From Desulfobacteraceae bacterium (GTDB taxonomy: Bacteria > Desulfobacterota > Desulfobacteria > Desulfobacterales > JACKCP01): DNA of 49,110 nucleotides. Under the pieces are notes generated by a model. The model saw only the letters and a program-made list of their open reading frames with translations. It did no database searches and had not been told where the DNA came from. The DNA is taken from positions 1 through 49,110 of the forward strand of contig JACKCP010000015.1 of the NCBI GenBank assembly GCA_020633955.1, written 5' to 3'. A program made the translations under genes and the position numbers. Below, piece after piece: positions 1 through 9,562 of the stretch. Positions within the stretch are counted from its first letter, which is position 1; each line of letters starts with the position of its first letter.

Positions 1-37
1 AACATTTACAAAATATTTTTATTAACCGGAGCTGTAA

Positions 38-3000
38 ATGGAAAAACCTGGGAAAAAGAACGGTCAATATTTAAAACTTCCTGCATTTATATTATTGCTG
101 CTTTTTTTGCTTTTAATCATACTTTTTTCCCTGAAATTATACAAACAGGCCTTGATAGCAGATTTAAATGTTTCAATACCTGAGTCTTTTGTAAGCCTTT
201 ATTATTTAAGGGTGGAAAAAGAAATTGTTTTTGCCCTGGTTTTTGCTGCAGTTCTATTTTTACTGTATTTCCTGATAAGAAGTTTTGACAGAAGTTTTTA
301 TATCCAAAGATTTAATGAGGTTAATGAAAAATATAAACTTCTCATAGAAAACGCCCTTTCCGGAGTGGCTTTTTTTGATATTGTTTCAGGAGAAAATAAA
401 AAACATGATTTTATTTTCATTGATGTGAATACTGCTTTTGAAGGACATACCGGGTTTTCAGAAGAAAATGTTATTGGGAAAAGCGTTTCTAAAGTCCTTG
501 AGCTTGATTATGATTCAGTTTTGATTCAGGGCTTTTGTGATGCTGTTGAATTTAAAAAAAGCAGTTACGAATTCCATTTTGAAAAAACCAACCGCTATTA
601 TCTTATAAATTGTTTTATAATTGATTCATCTACTCTTGCCGCTGTTTTTACAGATATAACATCAAGCCGCAGATCAAGGGCAGCACTGCGTGAAAGTGAG
701 GAAAACTTCAGGAATTTTTTCAATTCAATTACAGATATGATTTTTGTAACAGACAGAACAGGTCTTATTGTATTTTCAAATTCTTCGGCTTTTAAAACAC
801 TTGGTTATGAAGATTCTGATATGGTGAATTCAAGTATATTAAAGTTTTATCCTGAAAAAAAACACAATGAAATTATACAGGTGCTTGAAAGTCTTGACCA
901 TGGGAATCCTCTCATGATTGAAAGCCCACTTGAAGCAGGGGACAAAACTCTTATTCCTTCAGAAACAACTTTATGGAGAGGGCGGTGGAATCAAAAAGAC
1001 TGTATTTTTGCAGCAGCAAAGGATTTGTCATTTCACGAAGAGGAAAGACAGAGGTTTGAGAAGCTGTTTAGAAATAATCCTGCTGTTATGGCCCTTTTTT
1101 CACTGGAGGACAAAAAGTTTGTAGATGTTAATAATTCTTTTTTAAAGAGTTTTGGGTATTCCTTTGAAGAAATTAAAGGTCTTGGTGCATGCGATATTGG
1201 TTTTTTTGGTGATATTGAAAAGCGTAAAGAGCTTGAAAGGATTCTGGAAAAAAGCAAAAGATTTAATGATATTGAACTGGCTGTCAGGGATAAATCCGGA
1301 AATACAGTATACGGGCTTTTCTCATCTGAGGTTATCAAAAGCCGTGGGCAGGAATATGTTTTAACTGTAATGATTGATATTACCGAAAGAAAAAAATACG
1401 AGTCAGATTTGAAAGCTGCCAATCAAGAACTGGAAAAGGTTACTGAAAGAGCAAACCAGATGGCAGTTGAAGCCCAGATGGCAAGTATTGCAAAAAGTGA
1501 ATTCCTTGCAAGCATGAGTCATGAAATCAGAACTCCCATGAACGGGGTTATAGGCATGACAGGAATTCTTCTTGAGACAGACCTTGACATGGAGCAGCGC
1601 CAGTATGCTGAAATTGTCAGATCAAGCGGAGAATCTCTTCTTTCCCTGATAAATGATATTCTTGATTTTTCAAAGATCGAGGCAAACCGGCTTGATCTAG
1701 AAAAGCTTGAATTTGATCTTCAGAATATGATGGATGACTTTGCTTCTACAATGGCTGTTCAGGCAAATGAAAAAGGCCTTGAACTTGTATGCGGTCTTGA
1801 GCCTGATGTACCTGTATATCTTGAAGGTGATCCCGGAAGACTAAGGCAGATACTTATAAATCTTGCAGGCAATGCAATAAAGTTTACTTCCAGCGGTCAG
1901 GTGAGTATCAGGGTTTCACTTATGTATGAATCTGCAAATGATGCAATGCTTAAATTTGAAGTAATGGACACAGGAATTGGAATCCCAGAGGATAAAACTG
2001 ATCTTATATTTAATCTGTTTACCCAGGCAGATTCTTCAACAACAAGAAATTTTGGCGGTACAGGTCTTGGTCTTGCCATTTCTGAAAAGCTTGTAAAAAT
2101 GATGGGAGGAGAAATAGGGGTTAAAAGCATTGAAGGAAAAGGTTCAACCTTCTGGTTTTCAGCATTTTTAAGAAAGATTGCAAAAGAAAAAATAACAGAG
2201 AATCTCAAACCTGTTCCATTGGAAAACATAAAAGTTCTTATTGTTGATGACAATTTGATAAATCGTCAGATCCTTTTAAAAACAATGGAATTCTGGGGTA
2301 TGGTGGCATCCGGGGCTGAAGGCGGGAAAGAAGCCTTGAAAAAAATAAATGAAGAAAATGAAAAAGGAACTCCCTTTAAAATTGGCATAATCGATATGCA
2401 GATGCCTGGAATGGACGGAGAAGAGCTTGGAAAAATTATAAAGTCTGATCCTGTAAATAAGGATATGAAGCTTGCGGTTCTTACATCCCTTGGAATGAGG
2501 GGGGATACCGCAGAAATGAAAAAAGCCGGATTTGCAGCCTATCTTACAAAACCGGTAAAAAAGGCTGAGTTAAAGTCAGTTCTCATTGAAATGCTTGCAC
2601 TTGATTCTGACAGTAAAAGGATTGTAACAAGACATAGTGTAAAGGACAGACTGCCTGTCTTGAAAGGTCTGAATAAGAGAATTCTCCTTGTTGAAGATAA
2701 TTATACAAATCAGCTTGTGGGACTTGGACTTCTTAAAAAAATGGGGTTTTCTGCTGATGCAGTGGGAAACGGGAAAGAGGCCTTGAAAAGTCTTTCAATG
2801 ATAGATTATGACCTTGTATTTATGGATATGCAGATGCCTGAAATGGACGGGCTTGAAGCTACACGGATAATCAGAAGCGGAGAGGGAAAAGTAATTAATC
2901 CCAATGTACCAGTTATAGCCATGACTGCCCATGCCATGAAAAAAAACAGATTGGAATGTCTTGGTGCAGGAATGAATGATTATATTGCAAAACCTGTATC

Positions 3001-3436
3001 CCCCCGTGCACTTGCTGAAATCATTGAAAAGTGGATAGTAAAGGAAGGTAAGGAAAACAGGAAAGAGCCTGAAGAAACAAAGGGAAATATATGGAACAGA
3101 AAAGCTTTTCTTGAAAGGGTCATGGGTGATGATGAACTTGGTGAAATAATTATTAAGGGTTTTCTTGATGATATGCCTGCCCAGATAAAAAACATTATTG
3201 AAAAAACTAAGGAAAAGAATTTGGAAAAAGTTTTGCAGGCTTCAGATGCTCTCAAGGGTGCTGCTATAGATATTGGCTCAGAAAGCCTTGCTGAGGCAGC
3301 ACTCAAAATCAGTGAATCAGCTTCTCAAAATGACCATGAATCAGTATTGAAAAATACTGAAGATTTCAATGAAATATTTGAAGTTCTTAAAAAAGAGCTT
3401 CAAATATATACCAACACACTTTATCCGAGTTTTTGA
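38..3436 (+). CDS. Membrane-bound PAS hybrid histidine kinase with two receivers and a degenerate Hpt domain
   Basis: Multi-step phosphorelay sensor kinase of 1132 aa. Two hydrophobic helices (about residues 14-33 and 62-83) flank a short loop, so sensing is probably by the cytoplasmic PAS-like repeats at about 95-210, 225-335 and 340-455. The HisKA motif SHEIRTPMNGVIG places the phosphorylated histidine at H495. The ATPase domain has an N-box (NLAGNAIKFT), DTGIGIP and GGTGLGLAIS, so it looks active. Receiver 1 (from about 731, acceptor D786 in IIDMQMPGMDG) and receiver 2 (acceptor D930 in FMDMQMPEMDG) are complete. The C-terminal Hpt-like domain reads ASDALKGAA where AHxLKGAA is expected, so the phosphorylatable His is replaced by D1070. 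GGAG at about 28-31 supports the ATG. It is followed 101 nt later by an HDOD gene and a second hybrid kinase on the same strand. The domain calls are firm; the input signal is unknown. Confidence 0.93.
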   Translation: MEKPGKKNGQYLKLPAFILLLLFLLLIILFSLKLYKQALIADLNVSIPESFVSLYYLRVEKEIVFALVFAAVLFLLYFLIRSFDRSFYIQRFNEVNEKYKLLIENALSGVAFFDIVSGENKKHDFIFIDVNTAFEGHTGFSEENVIGKSVSKVLELDYDSVLIQGFCDAVEFKKSSYEFHFEKTNRYYLINCFIIDSSTLAAVFTDITSSRRSRAALRESEENFRNFFNSITDMIFVTDRTGLIVFSNSSAFKTLGYEDSDMVNSSILKFYPEKKHNEIIQVLESLDHGNPLMIESPLEAGDKTLIPSETTLWRGRWNQKDCIFAAAKDLSFHEEERQRFEKLFRNNPAVMALFSLEDKKFVDVNNSFLKSFGYSFEEIKGLGACDIGFFGDIEKRKELERILEKSKRFNDIELAVRDKSGNTVYGLFSSEVIKSRGQEYVLTVMIDITERKKYESDLKAANQELEKVTERANQMAVEAQMASIAKSEFLASMSHEIRTPMNGVIGMTGILLETDLDMEQRQYAEIVRSSGESLLSLINDILDFSKIEANRLDLEKLEFDLQNMMDDFASTMAVQANEKGLELVCGLEPDVPVYLEGDPGRLRQILINLAGNAIKFTSSGQVSIRVSLMYESANDAMLKFEVMDTGIGIPEDKTDLIFNLFTQADSSTTRNFGGTGLGLAISEKLVKMMGGEIGVKSIEGKGSTFWFSAFLRKIAKEKITENLKPVPLENIKVLIVDDNLINRQILLKTMEFWGMVASGAEGGKEALKKINEENEKGTPFKIGIIDMQMPGMDGEELGKIIKSDPVNKDMKLAVLTSLGMRGDTAEMKKAGFAAYLTKPVKKAELKSVLIEMLALDSDSKRIVTRHSVKDRLPVLKGLNKRILLVEDNYTNQLVGLGLLKKMGFSADAVGNGKEALKSLSMIDYDLVFMDMQMPEMDGLEATRIIRSGEGKVINPNVPVIAMTAHAMKKNRLECLGAGMNDYIAKPVSPRALAEIIEKWIVKEGKENRKEPEETKGNIWNRKAFLERVMGDDELGEIIIKGFLDDMPAQIKNIIEKTKEKNLEKVLQASDALKGAAIDIGSESLAEAALKISESASQNDHESVLKNTEDFNEIFEVLKKELQIYTNTLYPSF

Positions 3437-3537
3437 ACCAAGCTTGAAAGTTACAAATAAAGATTGACCAAAACACGGCAAAAAAACATTTTCTGCCGGA
3501 ACAACAAATAACTTCTATTTTTCAGACTGGAATTATC

Positions 3538-4422
3538 ATGCCAGACAATAATGAGTTTGTAACATCAAAGGCTTTATTGAAAAAGCTTAAAACTGTAAAA
3601 ACCATTCCTGCCGTTGCAATAAGGGTTACACAGATGATTGAGGATGAAAACTCTACCTTTCATGATTTTGAGGAAGTTATTAAACTTGATCCAACCCTTG
3701 TAATGAGAGTGTTAAGACATGTTAACAGCCCATTTTATGCCTTGAGAACAAAAGTCACAAGTATTGCAGAGGCAGTATCTTATATTGGTATTGATAACAT
3801 CAGAAATCTTATTGTTATTGATGCATTGAAAACTCTTTTTATTACTGAGGGAAGTGAAGAGCTTTTTTCAAGAACAAGGCTTTGGATGCATAGTGTTGCA
3901 GTTGGAATTTGTTCCCAGATGATATCAGAAAGGATTTTCGGGAAAAAAGGTGAAAATGCTTTTTTAAGCGGAATTTTGCATGATATCGGACTTATTCTTG
4001 AGGATCAGGCAGTTCCGGATGAGTTTTATAAAGTTTGTAAAGCTTACAGGTCTGCAAGTAAAAAAAGTATAACACTCAGTGAAAGACTTGTTCTTGAAAC
4101 AGACCATACTTTTACAGGACTTGTTTTTGCCAAGGAATGGCATCTGCCTTCAGATATTCAGGACGGTATAAAAAGGCATCACGATATTTTTACAGACGTT
4201 GATCCAATGTCTATTCCAGCTGTTATTCAGATTGCAAACTATCTGGTATCAAGAATTGGCTACAATGTTTTCATCGATATAAAGGAAGAATTGTCCCAGC
4301 CCCTTCTGGTGCATATGAAAGATAATATTACAGCTTATAAACTTCTTGCTTCTGATTTACCTGATTTTATTCAAATTGCAGAAAAAATTTTTTGTCTTGA
4401 AGAGGAGGATTCTTTTGACTGA
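3538..4422 (+). CDS. HDOD domain protein
   Basis: A 294-aa protein made almost entirely of an HDOD domain (about residues 12-215), a catalytically inactive relative of HD phosphohydrolases common in signalling operons. It starts with the usual LKTVKTIPAVAIRV segment and keeps an HDIG-like stretch (ILHDIG) near residue 147. HDOD proteins act as regulatory partners in chemotaxis, type IV pili and two-component pathways; which applies here cannot be read from sequence. It sits between two hybrid kinases. Its last codons overlap the start of the next kinase, which starts at 4415 inside this gene and before its TGA at 4420-4422, so the two are probably translationally coupled. It most likely integrates output of the flanking kinases. 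Confidence 0.9.
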   Translation: MPDNNEFVTSKALLKKLKTVKTIPAVAIRVTQMIEDENSTFHDFEEVIKLDPTLVMRVLRHVNSPFYALRTKVTSIAEAVSYIGIDNIRNLIVIDALKTLFITEGSEELFSRTRLWMHSVAVGICSQMISERIFGKKGENAFLSGILHDIGLILEDQAVPDEFYKVCKAYRSASKKSITLSERLVLETDHTFTGLVFAKEWHLPSDIQDGIKRHHDIFTDVDPMSIPAVIQIANYLVSRIGYNVFIDIKEELSQPLLVHMKDNITAYKLLASDLPDFIQIAEKIFCLEEEDSFD

Positions 4423-6964
4423 TATTGATATGGTTTTTGATGAATTTGAAGATAAATCTCAAATAACATTCAGGTTTGTTGAAATACTGAAAAGATCTGT
4501 TCCTTCCTGTTTTGTGGAACTTCTTGATAAAACATCTGTATTTAATCAGGATGATCAAAAGACTCAAGGAAAAGTAATTTTTTTCAAGGATGGGAATGCT
4601 GTTTTTGAAGTGTTATTGAAAAAAATTGATTCCGAAATTAAATGCACAATTATTGGCTGTATTAAAGGACCTTTAGATTATAAGATGCTGGAAAGTCTGG
4701 TTATTCTGGGAGAAAGTGTCTGCATTGAAGAAGCAAAAAATGAAGAACTGCGGGATATGCTCAAAATTCAGAAAGACCAGCTGAACAGGGAAATCTCTGT
4801 CATAAAGAAAAAATATTACGATATAATGGCAGAAAATCATAAAAGCAGCATGGAATATTCTCTTCGTCTTAATCTTGAAATTGAAGAAAGAACAAAGGAA
4901 CTTAAAAAGGCCAATAAAGAGCTTATCCTTGCAACACAGAAGGCAGAAGCCGCAAATATTGCAAAAAGTGAGTTCCTTGCAAACATGAGTCATGAAATCC
5001 GAACTCCAATGAACGGAGTTATTGGAATGGTTGATCTTCTCCTTGACACAGAGCTTGGAAACGAGCAGCGCCACTATGCAGAGTCTGTAAGAAGCAGCGG
5101 CAGGGCATTGCTTAATATTATCAATGATATTCTTGATTTTTCAAAAATTGAGGCAAAAAAACTTGAGCTTGAAAATATTGAATTTGATCTGGAAAAGCTT
5201 TTTGAAGATCTGTTCCCAGGGCTTGGAGTTGCTGCCCATGAAAAGGGAGTTGAACTTGTTTGGGGGATTTCTCCTTTGGTTCCTCGAATCCTTAAAGGCG
5301 ATTCAGGACGTTTGAGGCAGATATTGACAAATTTTACAGGTAATGCAGTCAAGTTTACAGACTCCGGTGAAATTGTTGTTTTTGCTGAAATGGAAAATAC
5401 TGCTGACTGCGGTGATAATTTTGTTTCAATACGTTTTACTGTCCGTGATACAGGTATTGGTATATCCAAGGATAAAATTTCATTTTTATTCAATAAATTT
5501 ACACAGGTGGACACATCAACAACCAGAAGGTTTGGAGGTACCGGCCTTGGACTTGCAATTTCACGGCAGCTGGCTGAAATGATGGGGGGAAATGCAGGTG
5601 GGGAAAGTGTTGAGGGCCAGGGTTCAACCTTCTGGTTTACTGTATGTCTTGAAATGGAAAATTCAGGGGAAAGAAGGAACCTGCCTGATTTCACTGGAAT
5701 GAATGTTCTTGTTGCAGATTGTAATTTATGGGTAAGGAGGTTTCTCAGGGAAAAAATGAGTATGTGGAATATTCATGTATGGGAAGCTGGAAGCAGCAGT
5801 GAAGCTTTTGAACTTATGGGAAAAGCCATTGAAGAAAACAGGCCCTTTGATATAGTTTTTGCGGGAATAAGTCCTGACACCCGAAGCGGGCAGTCTTTGG
5901 TGGTTGACCTTAAATCAGATAAAAGATTTGAATATTCACGGATTATAATAATGACTCCCATAGGAGCAGGTCTTAAATCCGAGGATTTTAAAGTTTTAAA
6001 TTTTGACGGACTTATTACAAAACCTGTAAAACCCTCTGAACTTGAAAGTTGTATATCCGGATTGTCAGAAAAAACTCAAGACAGTTTATTTTCACAGAAA
6101 CAGCCGATAAGTTTCAATAAAAGTTTCACTGATATTTTTTCAGGTCTGGATTTTAAAATTTTGCTCTCAGAGGATAACCTCACAAACAGGCAGGTTGCCT
6201 CTGGTATCTTAAAAAAAACCGGTATTACTATAGATGAAGCTGAAAACGGCAGGCTTGCTCTGGAAGCTCTTGCTGCTAAAGACTATGATCTTGTGCTGAT
6301 GGACGTTGAGATGCCCGAGATGGACGGTTTTGAAGCGGCAGTGAAAATCAGACAGGGACAGGGAGTACTTAATCCTGATGTGCCAATTATAGCCATGACA
6401 GCAAGAGCCATGTCAGGTGATAGAGAAAAATGTTTTGAAGCAGGAATGAACGGATACATTTCAAAGCCTGTTGACGCGGAACTGCTTGTTTTGGAAGTAA
6501 AAAAATGGGTTGCAGAAAAGTATCCAGAAAAAGTAGATGAAAACCAGAATATAATTTCTGGTGAACAATCAGGTTCTGGAACTTCAGATTTATTGTCTGA
6601 AGATAGTTTTGAAAAAAATAAAAAAATTTTTGACCCAGGGGATTTAAGCCTGCGTCTTATGGATGATATTAACCTTGTCAATGCTGTTCTTGAAGGTTTT
6701 CTTGAGGATATTCCTGTTCAGATTAAAATTCTAAAGGATTTTGTTGAAAATCAAAATTTGGATGAAGCATCAATGCAGGCCCATAAAATCAAGGGTGCTG
6801 CTGCAAACATCAGTGCAAATATTTTAAAAAATACAGCATATGAAATGGAAAAGGCCGGAAATGACGGTAATATCAATCTGTTTAAACTTTTAATGCCAAA
6901 GCTTGAAAAGGATTTTTCCAGATTGGCAATATTAATCCGCTCTTTTATGGATAAAAATTTATGA
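4415..6964 (+). CDS. Soluble hybrid histidine kinase with pseudo-receiver, receiver and Hpt domain
   Basis: Cytoplasmic hybrid kinase of about 849 aa. I choose the TTG at 4415 because AGGAGG (4403-4408) lies 6 nt upstream and overlap with the HDOD stop fits coupling; an upstream in-frame ATG at 4346 would add 23 residues encoded inside the HDOD gene. The N-terminal 100 residues match no domain I know and lead into a coiled coil, then HisKA (H193 in SHEIRTPMNGV). The ATPase domain has DTGIGIS and GGTGLGLAIS. The first receiver is degenerate: the acidic pair reads D-C and the acceptor position is G484 (DIVFAGISPD), though the KPVK lysine remains. The second receiver is intact (D630 in LMDVEMPEMDG). 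The C-terminal Hpt domain is intact, with AHKIKGAAA and H790. There are no membrane helices. It probably works with the kinase at 38-3436. Confidence 0.92.
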   Translation: MTDIDMVFDEFEDKSQITFRFVEILKRSVPSCFVELLDKTSVFNQDDQKTQGKVIFFKDGNAVFEVLLKKIDSEIKCTIIGCIKGPLDYKMLESLVILGESVCIEEAKNEELRDMLKIQKDQLNREISVIKKKYYDIMAENHKSSMEYSLRLNLEIEERTKELKKANKELILATQKAEAANIAKSEFLANMSHEIRTPMNGVIGMVDLLLDTELGNEQRHYAESVRSSGRALLNIINDILDFSKIEAKKLELENIEFDLEKLFEDLFPGLGVAAHEKGVELVWGISPLVPRILKGDSGRLRQILTNFTGNAVKFTDSGEIVVFAEMENTADCGDNFVSIRFTVRDTGIGISKDKISFLFNKFTQVDTSTTRRFGGTGLGLAISRQLAEMMGGNAGGESVEGQGSTFWFTVCLEMENSGERRNLPDFTGMNVLVADCNLWVRRFLREKMSMWNIHVWEAGSSSEAFELMGKAIEENRPFDIVFAGISPDTRSGQSLVVDLKSDKRFEYSRIIIMTPIGAGLKSEDFKVLNFDGLITKPVKPSELESCISGLSEKTQDSLFSQKQPISFNKSFTDIFSGLDFKILLSEDNLTNRQVASGILKKTGITIDEAENGRLALEALAAKDYDLVLMDVEMPEMDGFEAAVKIRQGQGVLNPDVPIIAMTARAMSGDREKCFEAGMNGYISKPVDAELLVLEVKKWVAEKYPEKVDENQNIISGEQSGSGTSDLLSEDSFEKNKKIFDPGDLSLRLMDDINLVNAVLEGFLEDIPVQIKILKDFVENQNLDEASMQAHKIKGAAANISANILKNTAYEMEKAGNDGNINLFKLLMPKLEKDFSRLAILIRSFMDKNL

Positions 6965-6977
6965 TGTTCTACATCAT
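6961..6977. terminator. Hairpin spanning two convergent stop codons
   Basis: ATGATGT, a 3-nt loop, then ACATCAT form a perfect 7-bp stem. It covers the TGA of the hybrid kinase (6962-6964) and the TAG of priA (6969-6971). The genes converge with only 4 nt between them. No T-run follows on either strand, so a terminator role is a guess; it may simply end both messages bidirectionally. Confidence 0.35.
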
Positions 6978-9377
6978 TGAATAGGGATCAATGTCAAAGG
7001 TCATTCTTATATCCGATGGAAAGGATGAAAAACCTTCTTTAAATTTTTTTAAAACAAGATTCAATTCACCTGATGTTTTTGATTTTAAAAGAATCTGGAA
7101 TCTAAATCTTGCTGCAGCCATGTAAACCGGAGATTTTGCAGGTCCAAGTACAGTAATGGTTGAATTAAACTTTAACCTGATATCCATAAGATTATTTTTA
7201 CATTTTTTTGAAAACTCATCTGTAAGCTTTTCATCTGTGCCTGAAATTTTAACAAGGGCAATTTTTGCAAAAGGAGGATAAAAAAGAGATTTCCTGAAAT
7301 TTATTTCCTGATTGTAAAAATTTATAAAATTCTGGGTCTTTGCTGTCTGAATGGAAAAATGATCTGGATTATAGGTCTGCATTATGACCTTTCCCTTTTT
7401 TTCACCCCTTCCTGTTCTTCCTGAAACCTGGGACAGAACCTGAAATGTTTTTTCTGCTGCACGAAAATCAGGGAAATTGAATCCATGGTCTGCATTTATA
7501 ATTCCAACAAGTGTAATATCTGGGAAATCATGGCCTTTGGCAATCATCTGGGTTCCTATTATTATGTCGGCTTCCTTTTTTCTGATTGCCTTGAGTTTTT
7601 TAACAAGTTCTCCCTTTTTTTTTGTTGTATCCTGATCAAGTCTTATAATTCTTGCATCTTTGAATAAAAATTCGCAGGCTTTTTCAATTTTTTCAGTTCC
7701 TGTTCCAAGGTGAACCAGGTTTGGATTTGCACAGTCTGGACATTCCTTTGGAACTTTCTGCCTGAATCCGCAGAAATGACAGACAAGGCTGTCATCTGAT
7801 TTGTGATATGTCATTGTGACAGAGCAGAATCTGCATTTTACAGCTTCGGAACATAGATTGCATAGTACAAAGCTTGAATATCCCCTTTTGTTAAGGAAAA
7901 GAAGAACCTGTTCCTTTTCTTTGAGTCTCTGGTTTATTTCAAGAGCAAGATAATATGAAATAAATCTGTATGCTCCTTTATCCTTTGCAGATTTTTTCAA
8001 ATCATAAACAGAGACTTCTGGAAGTTTCGCATTGTTTGCCCTTTTCTTTAAGTAAAGGATTTCAAATTTATTGTTTTTTGTATTTGTGTAGCTTTCAACA
8101 GAAGGTGTTGCAGATCCAAGTATCACAGGACAGCTTTCCGTTTTTGCCCTCACAACTGCCATATCCCTTGCATTATATGCCGGAGAAGAATCCTGCTTGT
8201 ATGACTGGTCATGTTCCTCATCAACTATTATGACTCCAATGTTTTCAAGAGGAGCAAAAATTGCAGATCTTGCTCCGATAACAACATTTTTTTTCTTTTC
8301 AGCAATAAGAGTCCACTGGTCAAGTTTTTCTCCGGGAGAAAGGTTTGAATGTATTACAGCAGTATTATCGCCAAACCTTGCTTTAAATCTTCTTTCGGTC
8401 TGGGAAATAAGAGATATTTCTGGAACAAGTACAAGTGCAGTTTTTCCAAGCTCAAGGGCCTGTTTTACAAGACTAAGGTAAACTTCGGTTTTTCCGCTTC
8501 CGGTTATTCCATACAAAAGATATCTTTTGAAATCCTTTCCAATAAAAGGATTTATTTTTTCGCAGGCAGACCTTTGTTCTTCATTCAGGACAGGAGGTAT
8601 ATCCTTTTCAACAGCTTCCCCCAGCGGATCTCTTAAAACCCTTTGCTCAGTTTCCTTTAAAAGTCCTTTTTTAACAAGAGCGCTTATTACAGATGCTGAG
8701 CCTTTTATTTTGGATGTTATTGTTTTCTTTAAAATTTCTTTGTCAAAGGGGACTTGTTCAAGAACTTCAAGCTGTCTGTCTGTGAGATTAAGTGCTGTTT
8801 CAGATTTCTGTCGTATAAGAAATTTTTCAAGTTTTTCTTTTGTTTTAGGTTTTGGAACAACAAAATCAAATTCAATCAGGTTTTTATTTTTTAGGTTTAA
8901 AAGGGTTTTTTTATCAGATCCAGAGCCGAGAAGTTCCTTTTCTGATTTTTCATTGTCTTTTAAAATATTTAAGACCTTGAACTCATTGTAATTTTCTGGA
9001 TCATTTAAAAGTTCAAGTCCTTGACTGGTTATCTTTACAATTTTTGAAATATCCGGATTTATCCCAGAGGGAAGGGCTGACTTTATTACAAGCCCTGGAG
9101 GATAAATATAGTAATTTGAAATCCATTCAAAAAGATGTAAAAGTTTTTCCGAAAAAAAGGAAATTTTATCTGGTACTTCGAAAATATCTTTAATTTCAGA
9201 GTTTATTTCAGGTTTTGTTTTTAGTATTTTTTTTATATATCCAGTTACTTTCCTATGACCAAAAGGTGCAATAATCCTTTTTCCTGTTTCAACCTCTGGT
9301 TCAAGGCGGGACGGAACAGAGTAAAAAAAAGAGTCGTTAACCGGAAGACACAGATAAGCTTCTATATATAAATCCAT
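6969..9377 (-). CDS. priA: Primosomal protein N' (replication restart helicase PriA)
   Basis: An 802-aa superfamily 2 DNA helicase that recognises stalled forks and loads the primosome for replication restart. The N-terminal 3'-end-binding and winged-helix region (about 1-240) is followed by the helicase core: Walker A GITGSGKT at 290-297, DEEH motif II in IVDEEHDQSYK, then GSATPS. The zinc-binding insert has the usual Cys pairs (CNLC, CRFC, CHFC, CPDC). The helicase C-terminal part carries GTQMIAKGHDFP and QVSGRTGRG. Length and order are those of ordinary PriA. The ATG at 9377 has only a weak ribosome binding site (GCAGGTT), and a 9-bp hairpin sits directly upstream of it. The gene converges on the kinase operon. 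Identification is certain. Confidence 0.97.
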   Translation of the reverse strand: MDLYIEAYLCLPVNDSFFYSVPSRLEPEVETGKRIIAPFGHRKVTGYIKKILKTKPEINSEIKDIFEVPDKISFFSEKLLHLFEWISNYYIYPPGLVIKSALPSGINPDISKIVKITSQGLELLNDPENYNEFKVLNILKDNEKSEKELLGSGSDKKTLLNLKNKNLIEFDFVVPKPKTKEKLEKFLIRQKSETALNLTDRQLEVLEQVPFDKEILKKTITSKIKGSASVISALVKKGLLKETEQRVLRDPLGEAVEKDIPPVLNEEQRSACEKINPFIGKDFKRYLLYGITGSGKTEVYLSLVKQALELGKTALVLVPEISLISQTERRFKARFGDNTAVIHSNLSPGEKLDQWTLIAEKKKNVVIGARSAIFAPLENIGVIIVDEEHDQSYKQDSSPAYNARDMAVVRAKTESCPVILGSATPSVESYTNTKNNKFEILYLKKRANNAKLPEVSVYDLKKSAKDKGAYRFISYYLALEINQRLKEKEQVLLFLNKRGYSSFVLCNLCSEAVKCRFCSVTMTYHKSDDSLVCHFCGFRQKVPKECPDCANPNLVHLGTGTEKIEKACEFLFKDARIIRLDQDTTKKKGELVKKLKAIRKKEADIIIGTQMIAKGHDFPDITLVGIINADHGFNFPDFRAAEKTFQVLSQVSGRTGRGEKKGKVIMQTYNPDHFSIQTAKTQNFINFYNQEINFRKSLFYPPFAKIALVKISGTDEKLTDEFSKKCKNNLMDIRLKFNSTITVLGPAKSPVYMAAARFRFQILLKSKTSGELNLVLKKFKEGFSSFPSDIRMTFDIDPYSMM

Positions 9378-9384
9378 AACCTGC

Positions 9385-9407
9385 TTCAGATGATTTTGTC
9401 ATCTGAA
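9385..9407. promoter_or_regulatory. Hairpin in the priA leader
   Basis: TTCAGATGA and TCATCTGAA form a perfect 9-bp stem with a 5-nt loop, starting 8 nt upstream of the priA start codon at 9377. In the priA mRNA it lies directly before the weak ribosome binding site, so it could limit translation initiation. It has no T-run and is not a good terminator. Confidence 0.4.
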
Positions 9408-9420
9408 TCCTTAAAGTTTT

Positions 9421-9447
9421 ATCCTCTTGGAAAAGAGGATTGTTTTT
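9421..9447 (+). terminator. Hairpin with T-run, rightward
   Basis: ATCCTCTT, loop GGAA, then AAGAGGAT is a perfect 8-bp stem followed by TGTTTTT, the form of an intrinsic terminator reading rightwards. No rightward gene lies immediately upstream, because priA is leftward. It would stop antisense transcription leaving the priA region before the receiver-HDOD gene, or it is a leader structure of the divergent transcripts. Confidence 0.45.
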
Positions 9448-9562
9448 GAATATAAATAAATTCTGCCTGTTTTTATCATTGATAAAACAATTTGCAGGAT
9501 GAAATCTTTTATACCCGGTTAAATATAATTTGTTTAGAACTTTTTGGACTTTTCAATATATT

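Noticed and set aside
4346..4414. Upstream ATG start for the second hybrid kinase
   Set aside because: The extra 23 residues are encoded inside the HDOD gene, and AGGAGG sits at the right distance for the TTG at 4415.
5074..5694. Long open frame (206 codons) opposite the ATPase region of the second hybrid kinase
   Set aside because: It mirrors a strongly conserved kinase region in an antisense frame, has no recognisable domain and no ribosome binding site.
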